Assembly: GCF_023159225.1 (NCBI RefSeq)
Contig: NC_063177.1
Coordinates: forward strand, 15,276,673-15,340,672
Origin: Perognathus longimembris pacificus
Taxonomy: Eukaryota > Chordata > Mammalia > Rodentia > Heteromyidae
DNA length: 64,000 nt
Reading direction: 5' to 3'
Below are positions 1-9,869 of the stretch, piece after piece; the first letter of the stretch is position 1; every line of letters starts with the position of its first letter. A model generated the notes under the pieces. That model ran no database searches and was not told the DNA's origin. It was given only the letters and a program-made list of their open reading frames with translations. Position numbers and translations under genes: made by a program.

Positions 1-1534
1 AGGAATAAGCTTGGTGGAAGAGTGAGGGTTGTAGAAAACCTCGCCATGAGTTCTGTCTCTTCCTAGGTGTCAGTCTCCGAGGCCTGTAGAGAAAATTTGG
101 GAGAGGAGGTGGCTGAACAGGTTTGTAAGGAGAGGAAGTAATTGAATAGTGTGATCTCTCCTGCATTATTGAAGCAGACTCTCAAATCATGCCCCGGCTC
201 CCATGTCTCAACACCTTTCTCTTCAATATGCTTTGTTCACAAAGTAGAATTCTCATCTGGAAACCAGATTGTCTCTTTCCTGATTGGTGCTTTAAGTGAT
301 TGCCGTTGCCTTTAAGATAAAGGCAAAGTTCCTCCCACAGGCACAATGAAAGTTGCATTATCTGACCTGTGCCTATCTCCATAGCCTCATGGAGCTTCCT
401 ACTTGACACTTGCACTGCTGTCTGCAGAAAGACTAGTTAATTTTATAATTACTGACCTGGCTTCTTTTTCTTTACTCCAACTCATCCGTACATGTAAGCT
501 CAGTCTTTTCAGTAGTGGGTGACTGGCTCCACAAAAGCCAGATAAACAACTTTGTAGCAACCAGAATGCCACTCAGCTATAGGTTGTCTCCGTTATTGTA
601 AATAATGGTGAATGGTGGTCAAGAAATAGTTTTATATTCCTTTAAAAAAATAAGAAAGCTGTCATCTCTAGTCTCCAGCATTTCAAAGTTGCTGTTCCTC
701 TTGCCTCTCTTTCATGAGTGCCCCTCACCGGTCTAATCCTCAGTTCCATTTCAGGTCATATGACATGATAATTGCTTAGCTAAAGCTTCCCTCCCTCTCC
801 TGTTCCAAAAGTGCATTCCCAAAGCATCCCGCAGAGCCCATCATACTCAGGGCTCCTGATCATGGGTATTTAGCTGATCTCCCCAATCTGGAGTTCTATG
901 AAGGAAAGGCAAGACCTGCTGTCATGCCTGCAGCAGGGCCAGCCCCTGGAAGGCTACCTGAATGAATATTCATTGGCTGTGCTTTAGGCTGAGGGTAGAA
1001 TCATTTGACTTTACAAATAGCAAACTCCCACTAAGTTATATAACAATTACTTCTCTTATATTTTCCCATAACATAAAATTTTCAGACTAAACCACTTGCA
1101 TTTAAATTTGAGACTCTGATGAGCATCACAGATGGAGCTAGTACAAAAAAGATGTTTACTAGCTTATAGTAATTGTAAAAAGGCTTCATCGTGATATTTC
1201 AATGCATGAATATGATGTAGTCTTTGTTTCCTTGTCATTTATAGAATCTTCATTGTATTTATTCTTTTCCACATCTGTATCATTGAGATCATATGTACTG
1301 AATATTTTACTCTGATCCATTGGTGTCACAGAAAAGAATAGTGTATTTCACATCCACTAATATTTTTCATAAAGACAAAATTATATCTGTGAAGCTCATC
1401 ACAGTGTCAAAATTTAGTGCTAAGTGGGTTTAGGTGATACCAGCTGCAAATAGGTTCAGAGTTATCAACTTAGAGACAGTCTTGAGTGGAGTGGAGTGGG
1501 ACATTTGTACCAGTAGCTATTATAAAATCAAAAG

Positions 1535-1562
1535 GACACACACATACACACACACACACACA
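1535..1562. repeat. (CA)n microsatellite
   Basis: A run of CA dinucleotides with one interruption, directly visible in the sequence. Confidence 0.9.
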
Positions 1563-1934
1563 CTTCTGTTTTCTTCTAGACAATGATTGATGACACTCCC
1601 CCTTCCCCTGAGTGTGTCTCAAGTTTGACAAAGAAAAAACAGGAGCATGAAGAGATACACAAAGCTTGATTAAACCACGTAACTGAGTTCAAATGCTGGA
1701 AACTTTACCCTCCTGATGGTGTTTAATGCTGCTGCAGAAAGACTTGGGAAGACTTTGTACACTTGGATTTGAGGTGTTAGCATTATGGAAGAAACATATG
1801 TGTAAAATAACATAGTTCCCCAGCATTCTGCTTCCCTTGTAAGTGAGTAGAGACCATGTTTAATGTGGGATGATGCATGAGAATCACAGAGCCCACCTGC
1901 AGGGGCTGCCTATGCCTTTTTCAGACATTTTACC

Positions 1935-2055
1935 TGGATTGCATGTAGAAATCACAGAGGGCAGTGATTCTAACATCTAGCATTCGTGCAATTTACCTGT
2001 GCATCTGTGAGAATGCTGATTCCGGTGTTGTAGCTCAAACTGCATTTTAATGAGC
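1935..2055 (+). mobile_element. Possible hAT-Charlie-type MITE remnant
   Basis: The segment has the phrase order of old mammalian non-autonomous hAT elements: a 'gtgattctaac' start, then 'tgcatctgtgagaatgctgattc' type text. The reverse complement of 28560-28700 carries the same phrases. It is very diverged and the family name is uncertain. Confidence 0.3.
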
Positions 2056-2439
2056 CCCCAGGTGACAGCACCTACTTCTGTGATGCCAAGTATATATACT
2101 ACTATTAAACATAGATTATGGAGCCCAGTCAGATACATTCAATCAGAATATCTGATGTGAGACCTGTTCAAAGTTGATTAAAGCTCCATACATGAATGCA
2201 AAATAAAAAAAGAAGCCTTGGGAACTATCGCATTGTATCCTACCTTACAGATCTATTATTCATTTGAAATGATAAGAGCTTGGTAAAAATACATCACAAG
2301 TTAGTAATAGTAATGAACCCTATTGTTAATAGCTAGATAGTAAATTAGTAGTGACCACTAATCAAAATACTTCTAAATTATGGCCAAGTTTTGAGAGGTA
2401 GAGTGCTATGAAGATGATAGTTATCATACCTGATTTTTT

Positions 2440-2800
2440 TTTTGTTTTACAGAACATCATATGCTGGAGGACTTTAGGTTGGATGGACAGGAAGGAACTG
2501 TTTCATCATCCCTCCTGCTAACCACAGGGGTATCTGAGGGTGACCCCCATCTCTGACAAAGTTCCTGCTCCCATTTATTCATGATAAGAATAGGAAGTGA
2601 TAGCCTCTGTTGTCACCACCTCTACTACATCTTCCCTTCTAGCCAACTCTGGGCCTAAGAGGCTCTGTGTCCCACAGGGGTCCAAGGATCTGAAGAAGCT
2701 CATTAAAGACAAAATAATTAATGAGGACCGCTCCAGGACCAATTCTCTTAGAATCCTTTAGTGGTGACTGATTCTAGTCACTGATCACACCTGACTACGC
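2440..2800. mobile_element. Possible old LTR (MaLR/ERVL-like)
   Basis: This segment shares a series of phrases with 49560-49960: a tttattc...ataag stretch, then ttctag, a CTGGGC-type block and GTCC. Similar text in the opposite orientation occurs near 27880-28060 and perhaps near 58900-59330. A dispersed LTR family is the simplest explanation. I cannot name it without a repeat library, and the edges are approximate. Confidence 0.3.
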
Positions 2801-3359
2801 TATGGGGGAAAGTGAGGATGGAGAGGAGTTCATGGAAGGATCTTTAACTATTGGCTCTGTAGGAAATGGATAGTTCTGTGTAGATAGAACTTCAGGGTTA
2901 AGAAAAGAGATTGGAAATCTCCAATAAATAATCAGGGACCATATAAGACCACTTAATTTATCTTCAGGGTAGGAAAATTCACTCAAGTACTCATAAGAGG
3001 TGTTGAAGCTGAGCACCACCATGAAAAGTGATTTCCTTGAAAAGAGATAAAAAAACCCCCACTACTAACCAGCTTTACACTTTAAGATTCCATTTTCCAT
3101 GCCTGTCAATGTATGTTTGAAAGGAGAATAGGGCAAAGATGAACTCCCCTGGATCACATTCAATTCCCCCTTTATGTTATGACAGAAATATAGGACCATA
3201 TTTTTACCCCCATTCAGTTACTTTTACCTGCTTCAGTGTAGGAAAACCTTACAAGTATCCACCTACTGCCACCATCTTAGCCACTCTCAGGATTACTTTA
3301 GCCATTCAGGGTATTTTGTATTTAAAATATTGGATTATAATAAACTTAAAAAATTAAAT

Positions 3360-3480
3360 TGTTCTTATAAAAGGGTTATAGTTACATAAGTCAGGTAAAA
3401 CATACATTTCTTTTTGGAACATGTCACCCCTTCCCTCATTCTCTCCCAGTTTTCCCTCCCATTTCCACTATTTTTTACTT
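3360..3480 (-). mobile_element. L1 3'-UTR fragment
   Basis: The pattern of ttataaaagggttatagttac, then an acataagtcaggt block, then a pyrimidine-rich run matches the 3' UTR phrases seen in reverse at several other L1 fragments in this window, for example 48990-49270 and 63640-63840. It is a short, decayed piece on the minus strand. Confidence 0.6.
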
Positions 3481-3494
3481 TCATATGAATTTTA

Positions 3495-3705
3495 TTGTTG
3501 TTTTGTTTTGTTTTTTGCCAGTCCTGGGCCTTGAACTCAGGGCCTGAGCACTGTCCCTGGCTTCTTTTTGCTCAAGGCTAGCACTCTGCCACTTGAGCCA
3601 CAGCGCCACTTCTGGCCTTTTCTATATATGTGGTGCTGGGGAATCGAACCCAGGGCTTCATGTATACGAGGCAAGCACTCTACCCCTAGGGCACATTGCC
3701 AGCCC
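3495..3705 (-). mobile_element. IDL-Geo SINE
   Basis: On the minus strand this is a dimer: an ID-like tRNA-derived left half (A box near GGCCTAGTGG-type text, B box near GGTTCGATTCC) followed by the Geo half (GGCTCAAGTGGCAGAGTGCTAGCCTTGAGC) and an A-rich tail. It is bounded by a perfect 15-bp target-site duplication, tcatatgaattttat at 3481-3495 and 3706-3720. Confidence 0.92.
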
Positions 3706-3769
3706 TCATATGAATTTTATGGTGGATTTTTCTGTATCTGTGAGAAAAATGGCATTATGTTTTTTCAGT

Positions 3770-3904
3770 TATTTTTATTTCAATTTTATTAATTTTTTAT
3801 TGTTATTATAAGGGTTATGTACAGAGGGATTACCATTTCATAAGTGAGGCAATGAATACATTTCCTTTTTAGACACTGTCATTCCTTCCTTTGTTCTCTC
3901 CTAG
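3770..3904 (-). mobile_element. L1 3'-UTR fragment, target of L1-A
   Basis: Minus-strand L1 3'-UTR phrases (ttattataagggttatgtac, then cattt...cataagtgaggcaatga). The younger full-length L1-A is inserted at its right end. Confidence 0.55.
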
Positions 3905-4019
3905 GACATTACATTTTTTTTCAAATTTTTATTATCAAACTGATGTACAGAGAGGTTACAGTTTCATAGGTTAGGCATTGGATACATTTCTTGTACTGTT
4001 TGTTACCTTGTCCCTCATA

Positions 4020-4061
4020 CCCTCCTCCCCCCTCCCCCCTCCCCCTTACCCTTTCCCCCCC
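4020..4061 (-). other. G-rich tract in L1 3' UTR
   Basis: On the minus strand there are at least four G runs of five or six within about 40 bases. L1 3' UTRs of several mammals are known to carry such polypurine, quadruplex-prone tracts. Quadruplex formation here is inferred from the sequence only. Confidence 0.75.
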
Positions 4062-4436
4062 TGAGGTGTTCAGTTCACTTACACCAAACAGTTTTGCAAG
4101 TATTGCTTTTGTAGTTGTTTGTCTTTCTTTACCCTGTGTCTCCCAATTTTGGTAATCCCTTTCAATTTCCTATTTCCAATACCAGTATACATGGTTTCCA
4201 ATATACTCAGATAAGATTACAGAGATAGTGTAGGTACAACCACAGGAAGGTGATACAAGAACATCATCAATAATAGAAGCTACAGATACACATGGGACAT
4301 TGAAAGTAGTTACAACTGTGATATAACAATTGTCTCCATAACATGGAGTTCATTTCACTTAGCATCATCTTAGGTGTTCATAAGGGTATAGCTATTGGGC
4401 CTTGTGATGCTCTGCTATGAGTTGCCTAAACCTGTA

Positions 4437-7400
4437 CTAATTATTCCCAATAAAGGAGACCATAGAGTCCATGTTTCTTTGGGTCTGGCTCACTTCACTT
4501 AGTATAATTTTTTCCAAGTCCTTCCAATTCCTTACAAATGGGACACTGTCATTCTTTCTGATAGAGGCATAAAATTCCATTGTGTATATGTACCACATTT
4601 TCCTGATCCATTCGTCTACTGAGGGGCATCTGGGTTGGTTCCAGATTCTCACTATGACAAATTGTGCTGCGATGAACATTGTTGTGCTGGTGGCATTACT
4701 GTGATTTTGCTTGTGGTCTTTTGGATAGATACCCAAAAGTGGGGCTGCTGGGTCATAGGGGAGTTCTATATTTAGTCTTCTGAGGAATCTCCATACTGCT
4801 TGCCAGAGTGGCTGGAACAGATTACATTCCCACCAACAATGAAGTAGGGGTCCCTTTTGGCCACATCCCCTCCAACAATTGTTATTGTTAGTTTTCTTGA
4901 TATATGACATTCTTACTGGGGTGAGATGGAATCTCAATGTTGTTTTGATTTGCATTTCTTTTATGGCCAGTGATGTAGAGCATTTTTTCATATGTCTCCT
5001 GGCCATTCTCATTTCCTCATCAGAGAAGTCTCTTTGTAAGTCTTTAGCCCACTTGATGAGGGGGCTATTGGTTCTTTGCGGTTTTGTTTTGGAAGAGGGT
5101 AATTTTTTTAGTTCTGCATATATTTTAGATATGAGGCCTTTGTCCATTGAATGGCCCGTAAAGATCTTCTCCCAGTCTGTGGGCTTTGTGTTTATCTTGC
5201 GAGCTATGTCCTTTGCCATGCAGAAGCTCTGCAGTTTGATGCAGACCCATTTGTCCAACCTTTCTTTGATTTGTAGCCTTTCTGGGTCTTTGTTAAGGAA
5301 GTTCCGTCCTGTGCCAAGGAGCCCAAGTGTTTCTCCTACTCCTTCCTTTAGTGTTTTCAGGGTGTCTGTTTTGATTTCGAGGTCTTTAATCCATTTGGAA
5401 TTGATTTTGGTGCAGACTGATATATAAGGATCTAGTTTTAGTTTGTTGCATGTGTTGAGCCAGTTTTGCCAGCACCATTTGTTAAAGAGGCTATCTTTCT
5501 TCCATACTATTGTTTTAGGTCCTTTATCAAAGATTAAGTAGGCGTAGTTCTGTGGGTTCATTTCTGGGTCTTTAATTCTGTTCCATTGGTCTTCGGGCCT
5601 GTTCCGGTGCCAATACCAAGCTGTTTTTATTACTATAGCTTTATAATACAGCTTGATGTTGGGTATTGTAATTCCTCCAGCACTGTTCTTTCTGCTTAGG
5701 ATTGTTTTTGCTATTCTAGGTCTTTTATTGTTCCATATGAATTTCTGGATTGCTTCCTCTATTTCATTAAAAAATGGTGTTGGGATATTAATGGGTATTG
5801 CATTGAATTTGTAGATAGCCTTAGGCAATATTGCCATTTTGATTATATTAATCCTCCCAACCCAGGAGCATGGGAGGTTTTTCCATTTCCTTAGTTCTGA
5901 CTTAATTTCGTTTTTTAAGCTTTTAAAGTTCTCATCAAAGAGGTCTTTCACTTCTTTGGTTAAGGTTATTCCTAGGTATTTTATGTTTTTGGGGGCTATG
6001 GCAAAAGGAGTTGCTTTCCTGATTTCAGCCTCGGTCTTCGGGTCGTTAGCATAGAGAAAGGCCGTTGATTTTTGAAGGTTTATTTTGTATCCTGCAACTT
6101 TGCCAAAGTTTTGGATCACCTCTAGTAGCTTGGGGGTAGAGTCTATGGGATTCTTTAGGTATAGGATCATGTCATCTGCGAAGAGAGAAAGTTTAACTTC
6201 ATCTTTTCCTATTTGGATCCCCTTTATATTTTCTTCTTGCCTAATTGCTCTGGCTAGGAATTCTAGTACTATGTTGAAGAGCAGGGGAGAGAGTGGACAT
6301 CCCTGCCTTGTTCCTGATTTTAAAGGGAATGGCTTTAGTTTTTCCCCATTTAGAGTTATGCTTGCTGTTGGTTTGTCATAAATTGCCTTGATTATATTCA
6401 GGAATGTTCCCTGGAATCCCAGTTTTTCCAGGGCTTTAAGCATAAATGGGTGCTGGATTTTATCGAACGCTTTTTCCGCATCCAGAGATAAAACCATGTG
6501 GTTCTTTAGCTTGCTCTGGTTGATGTGGTGGATTACATTAATTGACTTGCGTATATTAAACCAACTTTGCATCCCTGGAATGAAACCAGTTTGATCATGG
6601 TGTATGATTTTTTTGATAACCTGTTGAAGTCGATTGGCCAGAATTTTGTTGAGAATTTTTGCGTCTATGTTCATCAGGGAAATCGGTCTGTAGTCCTCTT
6701 TCCGTGATGAGTCCCTGCCTGGTTTTGGGATGAGGGTTATACTGGCTTCATAGAATGAGTCTGGTAGTGAACATTCTCTTTCAATTTCATTGAAGAATTT
6801 GAGAAATATTGGTGTGAGTTCTGTCTTGAAGGCCTTGTAGAATTCCGCAGTGAATCCGTCTGGACCTGGGCTTTCCTTGGATGGGAGATCATTTATTGCT
6901 GTTTCTATTTCAATACTGGATATGGGTCTGTTTAGAAGGTTTAAATCTTCATGTTTGAGTTTGGGGATATGAATTTTTTCTAGGAAATCATCCATTTCTT
7001 CCCAGTTCTCGAATTTGTTGGCATAAAGGTTTGCAAAATAGTCCCTTATTATTTTCTGAATTTCAGTTATTTCTGTGGTGATGTTACCTGTTTCATCTCT
7101 TATCTTGTTTATTTGAGTCTGCTGCTTTCGTTTCTTGGTCAGGTTTGCCAGGGGTCTGTCTATCTTGTTGATTTTTTCGAAGAACCAACTCTTTGTTTTG
7201 TTGATTCCTTCGATGGTTTTTTTCGTCTCTAATTGATTTAATTCTGATTTGATTTTAATTATTTGCTTCCGTCTATTGACTTGGGGTTTGGCTTGTTGTT
7301 CTCTCTCAAGGAAATTAAGGTGCTTCTTTAAATTATTGAGTTGCTGTTTCTCCAGTTTGTTGAAGTATGCACTCAGAGATATAAATTTTCCTCTGAGTAC

Positions 7401-8285
7401 TGCCTTTGCTGTGTCCCAAAGGAGCTGGTACTTTGTGTCCTCAACTTGGTTGAATTCCATAAACATTTGAATTTCCGTTTTAATTTCTTCAATGACCCTC
7501 TGATGGTTCAGCAGTGTGTTGTTTAGTCTCCATGAATTATAGAATTTTCTGTGGTGGCTGATTGAGTTGAACTCTAATTTTATTCCATTGTGATCTGAGA
7601 GAATTCAGGGAATGGTTTTGATACTTCTGAATTTGTACAGATTTTCTTTGTGCCCTAAGATGTGATCTATTTTGGAGAATGTTCCATGTGCTGCCGAAAA
7701 GAATGTGTATTCTGTCCTTGCTGGGTGGAATATTCTGTAGATGTCGGTTAAGTCTAGTTGGTCTATGCAATTATTTAGTTCTGTGGTTTCTTTGTTCAGT
7801 TTTTGGCGTGTTGATCTGTCCAGAGGTGATAGTGGGGTGTTAAAGTCCCCAACTATCAATGTGTTTGGGTCTATGAGTGTTTTTAGAGTCAGTAGTGTTT
7901 GTTTGATGAAGTTGGGTGCTCCTGCATTTGGTGTGTAGATATTTAGAATGGTTATATCTTCCTGTAGGAGAGATCCCTTTACTAGTATGTAGTAACCTTC
8001 TTTGTCTCTTCTTACCTTTTTTAATTTGAAGTCAATTTTGTCTGATACTAGGATTGCAACTCCAGCCTGCTTATGGGGGCCATTTGCTTGATAGATTTGT
8101 TTCCAGCCTTTCACTTTTAGAAGATGTTTACTTTTGCTGGATAGATGTGTCTCTTGGAGGCAGCAGAAAGATGGATCTTGATTTTTGATCCAACTTATGG
8201 GCCTATGTCGTTTGATTGGAGAATTAAGTCCATTAATGTTGAGAGTTAGGATTGAGAGATGATCGTTTGTTCCTTTCATTATCAC
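4437..8285 (-). pseudogene. L1-A ORF2 (endonuclease / reverse transcriptase), one nonsense codon
   Basis: ORF2p nicks target DNA and reverse-transcribes L1 RNA. The frame runs 1283 codons from ATG 8285 to stop 4437, broken only by TGA at 7605-7607 (codon 227). Both open halves (8285-7608 and 7466-4437, open back to the stop) are in the same frame. The N-terminal part is an APE-type endonuclease with NGLN, QETHL and GDFNTPL motifs. The stop falls just before the SDH catalytic motif. The reverse transcriptase follows, with FADD at codons 702-705 (6171-6182). The C-terminal part has a CX3CX7HX4C knuckle near 4800-4850. Length matches mammalian ORF2 (about 1275-1280). As written, the translated product is a 226-residue endonuclease fragment without its last catalytic residues, so autonomous activity is unlikely unless the TGA is read through or is polymorphic. 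Confidence 0.95.
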
Positions 8286-8307
8286 TATCTTGCTTAAAGC
8301 TGTGTCT

Positions 8308-8532
8308 TCCCATTTCTTTTTTTGGCCAGTCCTGGGGCTTAGACTCAGGGCCTGAGCACTGTCCCTGGCTTTTTTTTTTTTTTTTGCTCAAGGCAACACT
8401 CTGCCACTTGAGCCACAGCGCCACTTCTGGCCATTTTCCGTATATGTGGTGCTGGGGAATCGAACCCAGGGCCTCATGTATATGAGGCAGGCACTCTTGC
8501 CACTAGGCCATATCCCCAGCCTCCCATTTCTT
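8308..8532 (-). mobile_element. IDL-Geo SINE inside L1-A (outer copy)
   Basis: A minus-strand IDL-Geo dimer with a T run at 8370-8384 within the Geo half. It is flanked by tcccatttctt at 8308-8318 and 8522-8532. It lies in the spacer between L1-A ORF1 and ORF2, so it post-dates L1-A. Confidence 0.9.
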
Positions 8533-8762
8533 TTTTCTTTTCTTTTTTTTTTTTGGCCAGTCCTGGGCCTTGGACTCAGGGCCTGAGCACTGTCCCTGGC
8601 TTCTTCCCGCTCAAGGCTAGCACTCTGCCACTTGAGCCACAGCGCCGCTTCTGGCCGTTTTCTGTATATGTGGTGCTGGGGAATCGAACCTAGGGCCTCG
8701 TGTATCCGAGGCAGGCACTCTTGCCACTAGGCTATATCCCCAGCCCCAGCCTCCCATTTCTT
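8533..8762 (-). mobile_element. Second IDL-Geo SINE at the same site
   Basis: A second minus-strand dimer directly beside the first, with its own T run. The flanking word tcccatttctt appears a third time at 8752-8762. Its Geo half has the 'gcgggaagaag' variant, unlike the first copy, so this is an independent insertion and not a duplication. Confidence 0.9.
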
Positions 8763-8786
8763 GATCTGATGTTTACTATTTAGGGT

Positions 8787-9869
8787 TCATTTCTCTGTCT
8801 GTATTGGGATCTTGATTATTTTCTGCAAAGCTGGTTTGGTGGAGATATATTGTTTCAGTTTTTCCTTACTGTGGAAGACTTTTATTTGACCTTCGGCTAT
8901 GAACGAGAGTTTGGCTGGGTACAGAATTCTTGGTTGGTAGTTATTTTTATTTAGTGTTTGGTATACTTCATTCCAGGCTCTCCTTGCTTTCATGGTCTCT
9001 GCTGAGAAGTCTGGGGTAATTCTGATTGCTTTTCCTTTATATGTGATTGTTTTCTTCTCCCTAACAGCTTTGAGAATTTTTTCCTTGCACTCTACTGAAC
9101 CTGTTTTGATCACTATATGTCGGTGGGATGTCCTATTCTGGTCTGGTCGGTTTGGGGTTCTAAATGCTTCTTGTATCTGTATAGGCCTTTCCTTCTGGAT
9201 ATTTGGGAAGTTCTCAGCTAATATTTTGTTAAATAGGTTGCCTATCCCATTAACCTCTTTCTCCAAGTTTTCCTCAATACCTATTATCCTTAAATTGGGT
9301 TTCCTGATCGTGTCTTGAATCTCCTGTAGTGATCTGTTTTGTTGATTGGACTGGATTTGTATTGATTTTTGATCTTTCTCCATAGAATCTAAGGAATCTT
9401 CAGCTCCTGAAATTTGCTCCTCTGCTTCAGTTAGTCGGGACTGTAAGCTAGCTACTTGATTTCGAATCTCTTTTCCTTCTGACTGGTCTTTCCTGATGAT
9501 TTCCATGTCATTTCTTAGGTCTTGTATGGACTTCTTTCCTTCATTAACTTCATTACTTTGGTTTTGAGTCTTGTCTCTTAAATCTTTAAACTGGTTAGCT
9601 ATCTTTTCATTTGACTCTTGAAGTTCATTTATCTTTCTATTTGTGGATGCCATAAAATTCTCCATTAATTGTTGCTTTGCCTCCTCACGCTCTAGAATAA
9701 TTGACTGAGGAGATTCAAACTTTTCATTTATCATGTTTATCAGTAGACTTTGTAGAGCATTTTGGGGGTTCTCTTCTATGTCTTTGATTGACTGCTCTGC
9801 TTCCTGCTTGTTTTGAGTGGGGGATAAGACTTCATTGTTTGCCATCTTTCTTGTGTTCCTTCTGCCCAT
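8787..9869 (-). CDS. L1-A ORF1p (RNA-binding chaperone)
   Basis: ORF1p coats L1 RNA as a trimer and acts as a nucleic-acid chaperone in the L1 RNP. The frame opens at 9908, but I prefer the ATG at 9869. It gives an N-terminus of the MGRRNTRK type, like other mammalian ORF1 proteins, and a 360-residue product. A long coiled-coil region rich in E, Q, K and N lies at about residues 35-190. An RRM-like domain starting at NLRIIGIEE follows. The conserved C-terminal domain has the SAETMKARRAW motif and a YPAKLSFI block. No internal stop or frameshift is seen. It is separated from ORF2 by about 60 bases once the two inserted SINEs are discounted, as in other L1s. This is a transposon gene, not a host gene. 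Confidence 0.93.
   Translation of the reverse strand: MGRRNTRKMANNEVLSPTQNKQEAEQSIKDIEENPQNALQSLLINMINEKFESPQSIILEREEAKQQLMENFMASTNRKINELQESNEKIANQFKDLRDKTQNQSNEVNEGKKSIQDLRNDMEIIRKDQSEGKEIRNQVASLQSRLTEAEEQISGAEDSLDSMEKDQKSIQIQSNQQNRSLQEIQDTIRKPNLRIIGIEENLEKEVNGIGNLFNKILAENFPNIQKERPIQIQEAFRTPNRPDQNRTSHRHIVIKTGSVECKEKILKAVREKKTITYKGKAIRITPDFSAETMKARRAWNEVYQTLNKNNYQPRILYPAKLSFIAEGQIKVFHSKEKLKQYISTKPALQKIIKIPIQTEK

Larger units (their letters stand above)
1..2400. other. Intergenic DNA, no gene seen
   Basis: No open frame here looks like a conserved protein; the short open frames lack recognisable domains. The stretch holds a CA microsatellite near 1540 and a possible old DNA-transposon fragment near 1940-2050. 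A short segment near 1360-1430 resembles 29740-29815, upstream of the OR pseudogene, which suggests shared duplicated flanking DNA; this is an eye-level comparison only. Confidence 0.5.

Noticed and set aside
182..415. Short minus-strand open frame at the window start
   Set aside because: 77 codons, no domain, no splice or codon-use support; chance open frame.
4879..5427. 182-codon plus-strand open frame
   Set aside because: It is antisense to L1-A ORF2; the minus-strand frame explains the conservation.
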